Source: a bacterium
GTDB lineage: Bacteria; Chloroflexota; Chloroflexia; Chloroflexales; Kallotenuaceae
Direction: 5' to 3'
Length of the DNA: 53,878 nt
NCBI GenBank assembly: GCA_016781525.1
Contig: JADDQE010000260.1
Span: 1-53,878, forward strand
Positions 26,340-35,141 of this stretch are shown here, piece by piece. The notes below the pieces were generated by a model. That model was not told where the DNA came from. It did no database searches and worked only from the letters and a program-made list of their open reading frames with translations. The first letter of the stretch is position 1; the number at the start of each line of letters is the position of its first letter. A program made the position numbers and the translations under genes.

Positions 26340-27167
26340 ATGACCGTACCGATCCTCCGGCTCCACGACGGCAACACCATCCCACAGATCGGACTGGGCA
26401 CTTGGCCGCTCAACGACGAGCAGGCCGCGCCGGCAGTCGTCGCCGCAATTGAGGCAGGGTACCGCCACATTGACACCGCATACCGCTATGGCAATGAGCG
26501 TGGTGTCGGCCAGGGCATTCGGGACAGCGGGATTTCTCGTGCCGACCTCTTCGTCACTACGAAGCTGGATGGCGCATTCCAAGGCGAGGATCGCGCGATC
26601 GCGGGCTTGGACGAATCCCTGCGCCGTCTCGGCCTGGACTACGTCGATCTGCTCCTGATCCACTGGCCCTTGCCGCAGCGCGACCAATACGTCTCGACCT
26701 GGAAGACGTTCGAGCAGCTAATTAGCGCGGGCAAGACCCGCTCGATCGGGGTGTCTAACTTCAAACCCGCACATATCAAGCGCCTCCTTGCCGAGGCAAC
26801 GCTCCGGCCGACGGTCAACCAGATCCAGCTGAACCCCTGCATAACCCGGCCCGACGAGCGGTCCTACGGCGAGGCGCATGAAATCGTCACGGTCGCATGG
26901 AGTCCTCTCGGACGTGGGACCGATCTGCTGGGCAATCCTACGCTGGCGGGTATCGCGGCAAAGTATGACAAGACGCCGGCGCAGGTTGTGCTCCGCTGGC
27001 ACATCGAGATCGGGGTGGTGGCGATCCCGAAGTCCGCTAATCGTGACCGCATCGCCCAGAACATCGACATCTTCGACTTTACACTCACTGACGAGGAAGT
27101 TGCGGCGATTACGGCGCTCGATACCGGTGCAGATCCTGGCGTTGATTCCGACACGATGGGACACTGA
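26340..27167 (+). CDS. aldo/keto reductase, 2,5-diketogluconate-reductase-like
   Basis: A 275-residue AKR5-type reductase. Catalytic tetrad: D45 and Y50 (HIDTAYRYGNE), K75 (TTKLDG), H108 (LLIHWPLP). The cofactor region reads AIPKSANRDRIAQN, as in NADPH-using members. Likely substrates are small ketones, aldehydes or keto-sugars. ATG at 26340 with GAAAGG eight bases upstream gives the standard short N-terminus (PILRLHDGNTIPQIGLGTW); an upstream in-frame start would add 36 unconserved residues. It is not closely related to the AKR at 6723. Confidence 0.92.
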   Translation: MTVPILRLHDGNTIPQIGLGTWPLNDEQAAPAVVAAIEAGYRHIDTAYRYGNERGVGQGIRDSGISRADLFVTTKLDGAFQGEDRAIAGLDESLRRLGLDYVDLLLIHWPLPQRDQYVSTWKTFEQLISAGKTRSIGVSNFKPAHIKRLLAEATLRPTVNQIQLNPCITRPDERSYGEAHEIVTVAWSPLGRGTDLLGNPTLAGIAAKYDKTPAQVVLRWHIEIGVVAIPKSANRDRIAQNIDIFDFTLTDEEVAAITALDTGADPGVDSDTMGH

Positions 27168-27248
27168 TTGCAGCCGTCACCTGCCCTTTACAACGTCGCG
27201 AAGCACCTACGGATCGCCCGAGGATCAGCGTCAAGAGGTCAGATTCTA

Positions 27249-27329
27249 ATGAAGGTTCGTCCCTCGTTCACCGTTGGGCTTGGTCAGGTACAAGACACCC
27301 TCTATATCCCACTCATCGACGATGTGTGA
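27249..27329 (+). CDS. possible 26-residue peptide or 5' remnant of a lost gene
   Basis: ATG at 27249 follows GAGGT with 8 bases of spacing and opens a 26-codon frame (MKVRPSFTVGLGQVQDTLYI and a few more residues) ending in TGA. It reads like the N-terminus of a folded protein. No family is recognised. Confidence 0.25.
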   Translation: MKVRPSFTVGLGQVQDTLYIPLIDDV

Positions 27330-27391
27330 CTTCCCGACGACACGGGTGATCGATATGATGGTGCAGATATCTGGCAAAGGAGAACAGTAGC

Positions 27392-27946
27392 ATGGCAGAG
27401 GCTGGAAATGTTCAGGAATGTATCGCGTTGTTACAGGGCTTGCGAGCCGTCCGCCAGTTTCGCCCGCAGCCGATACCGCAACAAGTGATCGCCGATATCC
27501 TCACGGTCGCCCGCTGGTCGGGCAGCGCGAAAAACACCCAGCCGTGGGAATTTCTGCTGGTTCGTGATCGGGAGACCCTCAAAGCCCTGGCCGCACTCGA
27601 CGGCTTTGTCAAACACCTCGCGGACGCGCAACTGGTGGTTGTGCTGGTGATGGCGGGCGAGAACGAGGAGTCAGAAACGTATGACGAGGGGCGCCTGAGC
27701 GAGCGGATTGGGCTAGCAGCGTGGGCCCATGGTGTCGGCTCAAGTATCGGCTGGTTTGCCCCAAACGCACGGACGACGGCCAAGCAGCTGCTTGGCATTC
27801 CGGATGACCGGCTGGTGCGAACGGCAATCTCGCTGGGCTACCCGGATGAAGCGGCGCAGCGGGCTCGGCCGAAGCCGGCTCAAGCGCGCAAGCCTTTGGG
27901 TGAGCTGGTGCACGAGGAGCGCTACGGCAGGCGCTCCGATAGCTGA
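27392..27946 (+). CDS. nitroreductase-family FMN oxidoreductase
   Basis: A 184-residue protein of the nitroreductase fold. RAVRQFRPQPIP at the start (the Arg-Ser/Arg pair that holds FMN phosphate), ARWSGSAKNTQPWEF (substrate/FMN loop), and GIPDDRLVRTAISLGYPDE near the end are all typical. Such enzymes use FMN as a homodimer to reduce nitroaromatics, quinones or flavins with NAD(P)H. ATG after AAGGAGA. It lies 220 bases after the aldo/keto reductase on the same strand, in a possible detoxification group. Confidence 0.92.
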   Translation: MAEAGNVQECIALLQGLRAVRQFRPQPIPQQVIADILTVARWSGSAKNTQPWEFLLVRDRETLKALAALDGFVKHLADAQLVVVLVMAGENEESETYDEGRLSERIGLAAWAHGVGSSIGWFAPNARTTAKQLLGIPDDRLVRTAISLGYPDEAAQRARPKPAQARKPLGELVHEERYGRRSDS

Positions 27947-28422
27947 TCTTTCGAGCCACACTTGAGGCGTCGGCCCTCGCAGTGCGTGCCCATCCGTCAC
28001 TGTGCTAGCTTCTAGAATACGTGTCGTTATATGCGGAAAATCCGCGGAGCCCTAGTGCGAACGGACCCGGCGCGCGAAACAACGGGATGAGGAAGCGGCC
28101 GCAACAAACACATCCTCGCACGCAACCGCTTCCTCGGCGGTTGAAACGCCGATAGAACATCGCGGAAACCTCCTCTTGCTGGAGGACGCCATCCGCGGGC
28201 GGGCTCAAATCAAAGCAATCAAGGCTCGCGACCTAGCTGTGGCCGAAGGGCAGCAGATGATAGCCGATGCGCTTGCGGCAAATGAGGATGTACCGCTGCA
28301 CTTAGAACCGCAGCGGCTACGAGCCACGGCACGGACCGAGCTTGGAGTGGCACAAGTCCGTTTGATGGTCGTGGCACCTGTAGAGGCAGATTTCACTTGC
28401 AACGTCATTCGCCTACGAAATT
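27947..28422. other. intergenic with one open frame reaching a hairpin
   Basis: A plus-strand frame (from TTG at 28176 to TGA at 28427) has acceptable composition (QQMIADALAANEDVPL and on) and ends exactly where a long hairpin begins, as for the exporter at 20407. It lacks a good start codon and ribosome binding site, so I do not call it a gene. Confidence 0.35.
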
Positions 28423-28473
28423 CTTGAGCGAGGGACGGTATCATTACATCGCGTTACCCGTCCGTCGCTCAAG
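28423..28473 (+). terminator. 16-bp hairpin just before the SanA-like gene
   Basis: The arms 28423-28438 and 28458-28473 pair at 15 of 16 positions (one G-G clash) around a 19-base loop. The right arm ends nine bases before the ATG of the SanA-like gene and touches its ribosome binding site (AGAGGG). It could be a terminator for upstream transcription or a translational control hairpin. Confidence 0.5.
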
Positions 28474-28481
28474 AGGGCTCC

Positions 28482-29204
28482 ATGAATCGCCACAATATTT
28501 GGCCCGCCAATCCAGTGCGCTTCGCACGTAATCACACGAGCTCACTTGCTAAAGCTTTACGCAGCCGACGCACGCTCCGCTTCTGGTTCGTAGCCTTCGG
28601 CAGCCTCGTCTTGGTGCCGCTCCTATTGGTATGGTTTGTAGCCGCAAGTACGCGCAACCACCGATTTACCAATGTAATGGATGTTCCAGCACATCGGGTC
28701 GCGATGGTCTTTGGTGCCGGCGTGCGGCCAGATGGGCGATTGACACGCATGCTGACAGAACGGGTCCAGGCGGGCGTGGCGCTCTATCAGGCCGGTCGTG
28801 TCGATAAACTGCTGATGACCGGCGATAACAGCCGTAGCGAGTATGATGAGGTTACGGCGATGAAGCGTTACGCGCAAAGTCTTGGCGTGCCCGAGGCCGA
28901 CATTACGTTGGATTACGCCGGCTTTTCAACCTACGAAAGCTGCTACCGTGCGCGAGCCATCTTCGGGTTGCACGACGCCGTACTCGTCACGCAGCAGTTT
29001 CACTTGCCGCGCGCCGTGTACACCTGCCGACACCTTGGGATCGATGCGGTCGGGCTTGGCACGCCGGATTGGGGCGCTTACCGGGAAGCCTTGCTCATCA
29101 GGTACAGTGTGCGTGAGTTCCTTGCAACGTTGAAAGCGCTCTGGGAAGTACACCTTGCGCGTCCCTTGCCCACCTTTCTAGGTCCATTCGAGGGTGTGCC
29201 GTAG
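28482..29204 (+). CDS. SanA/YdcF-like DUF218 membrane protein
   Basis: A 240-residue protein with a basic N-terminus, one membrane anchor (about residues 32-55) and an extracytoplasmic DUF218 domain. Diagnostic stretches are HRVAMVFGAGVRPDGRLTRML, then KLLMTGDNSRSEYDEV, and VLVTQQFHLPRAVY. SanA in enteric bacteria helps the envelope exclude vancomycin at high temperature; the biochemical activity of the family is uncertain. ATG at 28482 has AGAGGG four bases upstream. A strong hairpin immediately precedes it. Confidence 0.88.
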   Translation: MNRHNIWPANPVRFARNHTSSLAKALRSRRTLRFWFVAFGSLVLVPLLLVWFVAASTRNHRFTNVMDVPAHRVAMVFGAGVRPDGRLTRMLTERVQAGVALYQAGRVDKLLMTGDNSRSEYDEVTAMKRYAQSLGVPEADITLDYAGFSTYESCYRARAIFGLHDAVLVTQQFHLPRAVYTCRHLGIDAVGLGTPDWGAYREALLIRYSVREFLATLKALWEVHLARPLPTFLGPFEGVP

Positions 29205-29383
29205 GAACGTTGGCTGAGGAGGAACTCGAGACACTCGTCCCAGAGCTACCTGCACCAAGCCGACCGTTATGTTGGTCTCGCCATCGACTGCTGTTGCTAG
29301 CCGTTTGAGCGTGCTCCTCGGCAGCTTACCTCCTGCTACCGACACTGTAGTACGCGTCCATAGTGGCACCGATGGTACTCAAG

Positions 29384-30241
29384 TTAGGCGTCCGCGGCGG
29401 GTTGTACCCTGCCAGTATGGAGCAACGCTTCCCAGAATTTGAGGCTTTGCTCGACCGTCTCCCTCGAAGCGGGCACCGTGTCGTTCCATAACAGTGTCGA
29501 CTCGCCATCCCAAAGATCACTTATCGGTGCCACGGTTGCCGCCGCAACCTGCTCGTAAAGCTCGAACTTACGGCGCGGGTTGGACTCGCGCAAAAACTGC
29601 TGGAGCAATTCGAAGTACGGCGGATCGTTCGCGATGAGATGACGAACAGCTGCTTTATCTCCCTCCCATGGTAGCTTCCGGATGCGGAAGTAGCCAAAGA
29701 GAACATCGGCAACACCGTACAGCGACATCCGGAGCTCCGCGGCGTGCAGCTGAATCGGAGCATTTGAATGGATCAGCCGCCGAGTGTGAAGCAGGTTGTA
29801 GTTAACAGCAATCCACGCACCAAAGGCGTCAATGTCTTCCAAAGGTCGTATCAAATTGTTTTCCCGTGCCTTCACCTGCACCTGCCCCAAGCTCCCGTTT
29901 CGGTCGAACACGACCTGGCCGCTTACAAGCCAGCGCACGATGCGGCCCTCCCACACCTCGCCGTCGATAGCGGACGTAGCCTCGAGGATCTGCTTGATAT
30001 GCCGCGTCGTAGCAAACAAGAGGTCCGTCAGGCGGTGATCGATATACGTGATGCCAACCCGCAATGGGACAGGCGCGTGCGCGAGCACTACGAGCAGATC
30101 ATAATCGCTGATCGGTGTGAGCCAGCTGCGACCGGTGGAACCGACCGTTACAAGGCCATCTACCGCAGGATGGTGGCTGAGGCGGGTCAGCACTTCGTCG
30201 AGGGTCATATCAGCGGTGCTAGACGGGTGGAGATAGAACAT
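29384..30241 (-). CDS. nucleotidyltransferase-domain protein (DNA polymerase beta superfamily)
   Basis: A 285-residue protein. The minimal nucleotidyltransferase motif is readable as G34-S35 followed by D46-x-D48 (VGSTGRSWLTPISDYDLLVV). The remaining ~200 residues are helical and resemble the C-terminal parts of antibiotic-type adenylyltransferases, without a named match. ATG at 30241 with GGAG and GAGG upstream is preferred over a start 12 codons earlier. It is convergent with the SanA-like gene. A role in modifying an antibiotic or an unknown small molecule is inferred. Confidence 0.75.
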   Translation of the reverse strand: MFYLHPSSTADMTLDEVLTRLSHHPAVDGLVTVGSTGRSWLTPISDYDLLVVLAHAPVPLRVGITYIDHRLTDLLFATTRHIKQILEATSAIDGEVWEGRIVRWLVSGQVVFDRNGSLGQVQVKARENNLIRPLEDIDAFGAWIAVNYNLLHTRRLIHSNAPIQLHAAELRMSLYGVADVLFGYFRIRKLPWEGDKAAVRHLIANDPPYFELLQQFLRESNPRRKFELYEQVAAATVAPISDLWDGESTLLWNDTVPASRETVEQSLKFWEALLHTGRVQPAADA

Positions 30242-30315
30242 ACACCTCGCTCCTACCTCTATCGATGAGGTTAACAAAGATTATCGGCAACAGAAAGAAG
30301 GCAATGATCATCGAG

Positions 30316-30612
30316 CTAGCCCCCGGCTATGGCGCCCACGATCATCAACGGCTCCGCACCCGTGGTAACCGCGTCGGGAAGCGGAGCATCTGGCGCCTCA
30401 TGCGACAAATCTTCCTCGCACGCGAAGAACCGGATGAACGGCCGGCGTTGATGGGAGGCATGGTCGCGAATCGTCCCACGCAGCATCGGATACCGGGCTT
30501 CGAGTGTATCAAGGACCGACTGTTGGGTGGGCGGGCCCTCAACCTCGAGCTCCACCTCTCCTTTCACCCGCGCCAGTGCGCGCAGATGGGCCGGCAACAT
30601 GACTCGGATCAT
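30316..30612 (-). CDS. MoaD/ThiS-family ubiquitin-like sulfur-carrier-type protein
   Basis: A 98-residue beta-grasp protein: [16 protein letters not shown] at the start, the [15 protein letters not shown] helix, and a C-terminus ending in IAGG. The terminal Gly-Gly is the activation site of MoaD, ThiS and archaeal SAMP proteins, adenylated by an E1-like enzyme and then thiocarboxylated. The start ATG overlaps the stop of the upstream BNR-repeat gene (ATGA), so translation is coupled, and its ribosome binding site is within that gene. No moaE, thiG or E1-like gene is nearby, which makes standard cofactor synthesis less likely here. Confidence 0.85.
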   Translation of the reverse strand: MIRVMLPAHLRALARVKGEVELEVEGPPTQQSVLDTLEARYPMLRGTIRDHASHQRRPFIRFFACEEDLSHEAPDAPLPDAVTTGAEPLMIVGAIAGG

Positions 30613-31724
30613 GGCAGTGTTTGGACCTCCACCGACAGAACAGATGGGAGATCGTGGACGATGGGGGTCCACGTGTCACCGCCGTCAGCCGAGGCGTACA
30701 CTTGGCCTCCTGTGGTCCCAAAGTACACCCCACCTGGATCGAGCGCGTCAACGGCGAGCGCGTCGCGCAACACGTTCACGTAGCAGTCGCGTTGGGGTAG
30801 ACCCTTCGTGAGAGCTTCCCACTCGTTGCCACCCGATCGGCTGCGGTACACGCGTAGCTTTCCGTCCGGCGGATAATGCTCTGAGTCGCTCTTGATCGGT
30901 ACGACATAAATCGTGTCTGGCTCATGCGCGTGCACGGCGATTGGGAAACCGAAGTCGGACGGCAAGTTGCCGCTGACCTCCTGCCACGAATCGCCGGCAT
31001 CATCGCTGCGCATAATATCCCAGTGCTTCTGCATAAACAGCACATGGGGACGCGATGGATGCAGCGTGATTTTGTGAACACAGTGCCCAACATCCGCATC
31101 GGGATCGGGAATGTAGTCAGACTTCAACCCGCGATTGATCGGCCGCCACGTGGTACCATCGTCGTCAGAGCGGAAGGCGCCTGCGGCGGAGATGGCCACA
31201 AACATTCGCCCTGCATGGTGCGGATCCAGCAGGATCGTGTGCAAGCATAACCCGCCAGCACCAGGCTGCCACCGCGAACCGGATCCGTGGCCACGAAGCC
31301 CTGAAAGCTCGTGCCAGGTTTGTCCGCCGTCGACGCTGCGGAAGAGCGCTGCGTCTGCCACCCCAGCGTACACCGTATCTACATCAGTTAGCGAGGGCGT
31401 AAGATGCCACACACGGGTGAACTCCCACGGGTGCGGAGTGCCGTCGTACCACTGGTGCGTGCCTGGGAGACCCTCGTACACGAATGCGTTCCCGACCGGC
31501 TCCCAGGTCGTCCCTCCGTCATCGGAGCGCTGAATCAACTGGCCAAACCAGCCGGTGGATTGCGACGCATACAGTCGATTGGGGTCAACGGGTGAGCCGG
31601 CAAGGTGGTAGATTTCCCAGCCCCCAAAGTGAGGACCGCTGACCTGCCAGCGCTTGCGATTGCCGTCCGCTGTTAGAAGGAATGCGCCCTTGCGTGTGCC
31701 GACCAGCACTCGTACGCCGCTCAT
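30609..31724 (-). CDS. BNR/Asp-box repeat beta-propeller (sialidase-like fold)
   Basis: A 371-residue protein with about six Asp-box repeats ([54 protein letters not shown]), which build a six- or seven-bladed propeller. It is often annotated as exo-alpha-sialidase, but the Arg triad and catalytic Tyr/Glu of true sialidases are not evident. No signal peptide is seen (it begins [17 protein letters not shown]), so it is probably cytoplasmic. ATG at 31724 follows GGAGGA. The tight coupling to the MoaD/ThiS-like gene suggests that the two products act together, for example the propeller as a scaffold or target of a ubiquitin-like modifier. Confidence 0.85.
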   Translation of the reverse strand: MSGVRVLVGTRKGAFLLTADGNRKRWQVSGPHFGGWEIYHLAGSPVDPNRLYASQSTGWFGQLIQRSDDGGTTWEPVGNAFVYEGLPGTHQWYDGTPHPWEFTRVWHLTPSLTDVDTVYAGVADAALFRSVDGGQTWHELSGLRGHGSGSRWQPGAGGLCLHTILLDPHHAGRMFVAISAAGAFRSDDDGTTWRPINRGLKSDYIPDPDADVGHCVHKITLHPSRPHVLFMQKHWDIMRSDDAGDSWQEVSGNLPSDFGFPIAVHAHEPDTIYVVPIKSDSEHYPPDGKLRVYRSRSGGNEWEALTKGLPQRDCYVNVLRDALAVDALDPGGVYFGTTGGQVYASADGGDTWTPIVHDLPSVLSVEVQTLP

Positions 31725-31906
31725 CTTGGATTCCTCCCCGTGATTCCGATGATGCGCATCGGCACGCCTTCGACCGGACCAGCACCTGACCCACCAACGT
31801 TGCGACGAGTCGTGCATACTCCGCTCGCCAACCAGTATTGATCGTCCGCCCCCTTGTTCTGACCCCTTTCGTTCGAGCAAGCACGTTGGCGGAAGCAAGG
31901 CCGGTG

Positions 31907-32382
31907 CTACGAGCTAGCGCCAATCACCAGCTTCCATTCCTCCACTTCTTCGCCATCCGCAACGAGCTGTCCCTTTTGTTCACCACAGATGCTGAACCCG
32001 CATTTTTCGAGAACACGCAGCGACGCGCGATTGTGCTTGGCGACATAGGCATACAGCGGGCGGGTCCTTTCGTGGAGCAGAAACTGAGCGAGAGCCCTGG
32101 TTGCGATACCCCTGCCCCAGTACTCCTCCCCAAGCCAGTAACCTACCTCACGCTTACCCAGCTGTTCCCAGGATCCAATGTTCCCCGCCACCTGATCACC
32201 GACGACGATCGTCTGCTTGGCAATCGTCTCGTCAGCCAGAATTCTCATCCAGTGCGCCATGAAGGCATTCCATGCTCTGGCTGAAAATGAGGCCATGCGG
32301 GTAGCCCTGGGTTCCGCTGCTGCTCGAAGAACACGGGCAGGTCACTGACTACGACGTCCCGCAGGCCAACCTCAGCGCTCAC
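31907..32382 (-). pseudogene. GNAT-family N-acetyltransferase with a one-base frameshift
   Basis: The intact downstream frame (from 32296) codes for the core GNAT fold including REVGYWLGEEYWGRGIATRAL, the acetyl-CoA pyrophosphate loop, and LRVLEKCGF. The family's usual N-terminus is present but in another frame: 32382 to about 32306 reads GLRDVVVSDLPVFFEQQRNP and should join at ATRMASFSAR. A single missing base in a G run (plus-strand CCC at 32305-32307) explains it. Because it is at a homopolymer, sequencing error is a real alternative. If real, only a protein lacking about 30 N-terminal residues could be made. Confidence 0.8.
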
Positions 32383-32413
32383 TGCACATTCCCAGCTAAG
32401 AGCAGCGGCTGTA

Positions 32414-32435
32414 GCTCAACAGCCAGCTGTTGAGC
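32414..32435 (-). terminator. perfect inverted repeat downstream of the radical SAM gene
   Basis: GCTCAACAGC, CA, GCTGTTGAGC gives a 9-10 bp stem about 70 bases after the radical SAM stop codon and upstream of the acetyltransferase. There is no U-tract. Confidence 0.5.
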
Positions 32436-32505
32436 GGGATCCGGCCGTCCGTTGAATTGCACGGGAGAATGCTGTCCATTCATACGCTGGCACTCCTTGA
32501 AGCGA

Positions 32506-33669
32506 CTACGACCAGAGGCCTAGTTGCTGTGGTATGCGATGGCCGTCAAGCAGGATGTAGGGCGACGCCCATCTCGTAGTAACGCCAAGTGCTTGCAGCT
32601 GCGATAAGTCCCGCAGGCGTGCTTCGCGTCGTGCCTTGATAATGCGGTCCGCCGAGCGTGGCCCGATCCCTGGAATCTTGAGCAAGTTGCCGCGCGGTGC
32701 GCGGTTCACCTCGATTGGTTCCTGCAGATGGCGCTCAGCCCAAGCTTGCTTGGGTGTTATGTGGCGTGGAAGCAGCCCGTGCTCGTCAAACGGCAGGTCG
32801 GAGAAGCTAAAGCCGTAATCACGAAGCAGAAAGTCGGACTGATAGAGGCGCAATACACGAACTGGATCTTCCGCCGGTTGACCGGCAAGCGGTGAGCGGG
32901 CGATCGGATGAAACGCACTAAAATAGGCGCGCCACACAGCGACCTCGCGACGCGCCCGGTGGACCGTTTCAAGTAGCTCGCGGTCGCTCTCGCCAGCTGC
33001 ACCCACGACAAACTGCGTTGTGATGCTACGGGCGGCTGTACGCCCTTCCGCACGCGCTCGTCGGATCAGCTCCGCGGCCCACGCTAGCCGGCCCCACATG
33101 CTCGTCTCAAATTCCTTTTCAGGCGCTAGCTCGCTCAACCGAGTCTGATTCGGCGCTTCGAGGTTGAGGGACACGCGGTCCGCTAGCTCAACCGCGCGTT
33201 CAATATACTCGAACGATGCACCAGGAATGAGCTTGAGGTGAATATAGCCGCGGTAGTTGTCACGTATCCGGAGCCGCTCGACCGTCGCGAGCATCTTCTC
33301 CATAGTCGTGTTGGCGTCGGGAACAATGCCCGAGGAGAGGAATAAGCCGTCGACGCGCTGCGCTCGATGGAGCGAGACGAAGGTCGTAGCAAGCTCGTCG
33401 GGCTTGAAAGTGGTACGCTTTCGACGGATGAGACACGACGTGAAGCAGTACTTGCACGCGAATCGGCAGCTATTCGTCTGCAAGACCTTGAGCAGGCGCG
33501 CCGGCTGGCCACGCTCCCGCTTAGCCTCATATATACGATCGCAGCTCTCGGCGCTACCCGGCTCCCTAGCTGAGTCAACCCGCTGATCGCTAACTTCGTC
33601 CCCTGCCTCTGCGCCTAGGATCGCAAGTTTCTGCTCGGCGTCGGGCTCGACAAGTATCGCTGGGCTCAT
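32506..33669 (-). CDS. putative DNA modification/repair radical SAM protein with helix-hairpin-helix domain
   Basis: A 387-residue protein. C68-x3-C72-x2-C75 (CRFACKYC) binds the 4Fe-4S cluster of radical SAM enzymes. The core has SSGIVPDANTTMEKML and SLNLEAPNQTRLSELAPEK. The C-terminus has a helix-hairpin-helix segment (LLKIPGIGPRSADRIIKARREAR) that binds DNA non-specifically. This matches the conserved 'putative DNA modification/repair radical SAM protein' family, whose reaction is unknown. The usual companion (a DNA-metabolism protein of the uracil-glycosylase-related type) is not adjacent here. A promoter-like pair and a palindrome lie just upstream. Confidence 0.9.
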   Translation of the reverse strand: MSPAILVEPDAEQKLAILGAEAGDEVSDQRVDSAREPGSAESCDRIYEAKRERGQPARLLKVLQTNSCRFACKYCFTSCLIRRKRTTFKPDELATTFVSLHRAQRVDGLFLSSGIVPDANTTMEKMLATVERLRIRDNYRGYIHLKLIPGASFEYIERAVELADRVSLNLEAPNQTRLSELAPEKEFETSMWGRLAWAAELIRRARAEGRTAARSITTQFVVGAAGESDRELLETVHRARREVAVWRAYFSAFHPIARSPLAGQPAEDPVRVLRLYQSDFLLRDYGFSFSDLPFDEHGLLPRHITPKQAWAERHLQEPIEVNRAPRGNLLKIPGIGPRSADRIIKARREARLRDLSQLQALGVTTRWASPYILLDGHRIPQQLGLWS

Positions 33670-33686
33670 ACTGCCACCCCTAGCAA

Positions 33687-33696
33687 CACATATGTG
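33687..33696. promoter_or_regulatory. palindrome CACATATGTG upstream of the radical SAM gene
   Basis: A perfect 10-bp palindrome lies between the predicted -10 box and the start codon, a good position for a repressor site. No known regulator is assigned. Confidence 0.4.
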
Positions 33697-33701
33697 CTAC
33701 T

Positions 33702-33729
33702 AGTATAGCACGAAACACAATCACCACAA
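33702..33729 (-). promoter_or_regulatory. promoter for the radical SAM gene
   Basis: On the minus strand TTGTGG (33729-33724), 16 bases, TATACT (33707-33702). The -10 has five of six consensus bases; the -35 is weaker. Confidence 0.5.
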
Positions 33730-34213
33730 CTACCAACAACAATACAACTGCGGTAGCTCTGCGTTCGAAAGGGCCTACATTACCGACGCTCCTCAGACGA
33801 CAGCGGCTTCGTACCAAGCCTCTGGGGAGCACGAGCCCTTGCATCTCCTCATAGAGTGCGCGTGTTGCTAGCGCTCAGTATGTCACATACAATAGGAGGC
33901 ACGCCGCGGGCGACACCAGCAGCCGGCAAGCTGAAGCGCTCGCGAGACGCCAGGTCAAGCACCAACCCCCAGCTGCTAGCTGCACGACTGGTTGCCGGAA
34001 GCAGTGAAGCCCAACAACATCCGCAGACCCGAACATACAGATGTTCGATCGTCCGCACGTTTCAATCCCGGGACCATTCTGCCGACCGCAGTGAGATGCA
34101 CATGGTACGGTAGATATCATTACACTAAACGTGGCAAGGCGCTCGAATGGTCAGCCGGCGCGCCCTTAGCAGCCTCATCCTGTTCCGTGGACTTTAGTGG
34201 AAGGAGCACTCAG
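33730..34213. other. divergent intergenic region
   Basis: No gene recognised. A small perfect inverted repeat, CGAACAT-ACAG-ATGTTCG, lies at 34030-34047. Its half-sites are GAAC/GTTC, but the spacing (8) does not fit the common SOS box (4). Confidence 0.4.
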
Positions 34214-35026
34214 ATGCTGAACACGCGCCGCCAGCTTGCCCACGATTTCACGGAGCTCGGCCTTACACCGGGAACCTTGGTTATGGTGCACGCCTCAATG
34301 CGAGCGATTGGTCCCGTCCTTGGAGGCCCTGACGTCGTCATTCACGCGCTGCTAGACGTCGTCGGGGATGCCGGGACCATCATGATGTATGTCGATTGGG
34401 AAAACGCACTACAAGGTCTTCTCGAAGATAGCCTTACGGAAATACTCGGTCAACAGCTCCTGGAGGAGCTGCCGCCATTTGATCCCCAAACCTCGCGTGC
34501 GCGTCGCGCCTACGGAATTCTCCCCGAGTTCCTGCGGACCTGGCCAAACGCGGCACGCAGTGGGAATCCCGGCGCATCCGTTGCGGCCATCGGCAAGCAT
34601 GCCAAGTGGTTGTGCGCTGATCATCCGCTTCAGTATGGCTACGGGCCCGGTTCACCCTTAGCAAAGCTGGTACAGGCAGAAGGAAAGGTCGTGCTGCTTG
34701 GTTCTCCACTCGGAAGCGTCACCTTGTTACACTACGCGGAGCATATGGCGCGGCTCCCCAACAAGCGCGTGATCCGTTACCGTGAACCGATCCTGGTCCA
34801 GGGAACAAAGCAATGGATCGAGTTCGAGGAGTTTGATACAGGCCAGCCCGTGGTTGCAGGAGTGGACGAAGACTATTTCGCCGAAATCGTAACGGCCTAT
34901 CTCAAGGACGAGAAGGGCCGCTCAGGGATAGTCGGCAAGGCGCAGTCGTACCTACTGGATGCTGCAGAGCTCCAGCGGTACGCGGTGGAATGGATCGAGC
35001 GACGCTTGGGCAATACCCATGGGTGA
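34214..35026 (+). CDS. AAC(3)-like aminoglycoside N-acetyltransferase family protein
   Basis: A 270-residue member of the antibiotic N-acetyltransferase (AAC(3)) family. VMVHASMRAIGPVLGG, the R115-S116-x-N118-P119 block, GPGSPLAKL and LLGSPLGSVTLLHYAEH are recognisable. These enzymes use acetyl-CoA to acetylate the 3-amino group of 2-deoxystreptamine antibiotics. At residue 118 most family members have His (RSxHP); here it is Asn, which may alter activity. ATG at 34214 follows AAGGAG; a longer open frame upstream is not conserved. Such chromosomal homologs need not confer resistance. Confidence 0.85.
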   Translation: MLNTRRQLAHDFTELGLTPGTLVMVHASMRAIGPVLGGPDVVIHALLDVVGDAGTIMMYVDWENALQGLLEDSLTEILGQQLLEELPPFDPQTSRARRAYGILPEFLRTWPNAARSGNPGASVAAIGKHAKWLCADHPLQYGYGPGSPLAKLVQAEGKVVLLGSPLGSVTLLHYAEHMARLPNKRVIRYREPILVQGTKQWIEFEEFDTGQPVVAGVDEDYFAEIVTAYLKDEKGRSGIVGKAQSYLLDAAELQRYAVEWIERRLGNTHG

Positions 35027-35141
35027 CCCGTCCCCGCCGCTCCACCGCGCCTTAAACAAAAGAGGAGAGAGATCGGGTGGAGGCACTTGCCCCGAAAGCA
35101 GACCAGCTTGCTGCGAACACCGGTGACTTACGCCGCTTTGG

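Noticed and set aside
30609-31724. Calling the BNR protein a sialidase
   Set aside because: Only the Asp-box repeats are seen; catalytic residues and a signal peptide are not evident.
34030-34047. SOS-box-like inverted repeat CGAAC...GTTCG
   Set aside because: Spacing between half-sites is 8 instead of 4, and it is not next to a damage-response gene start.
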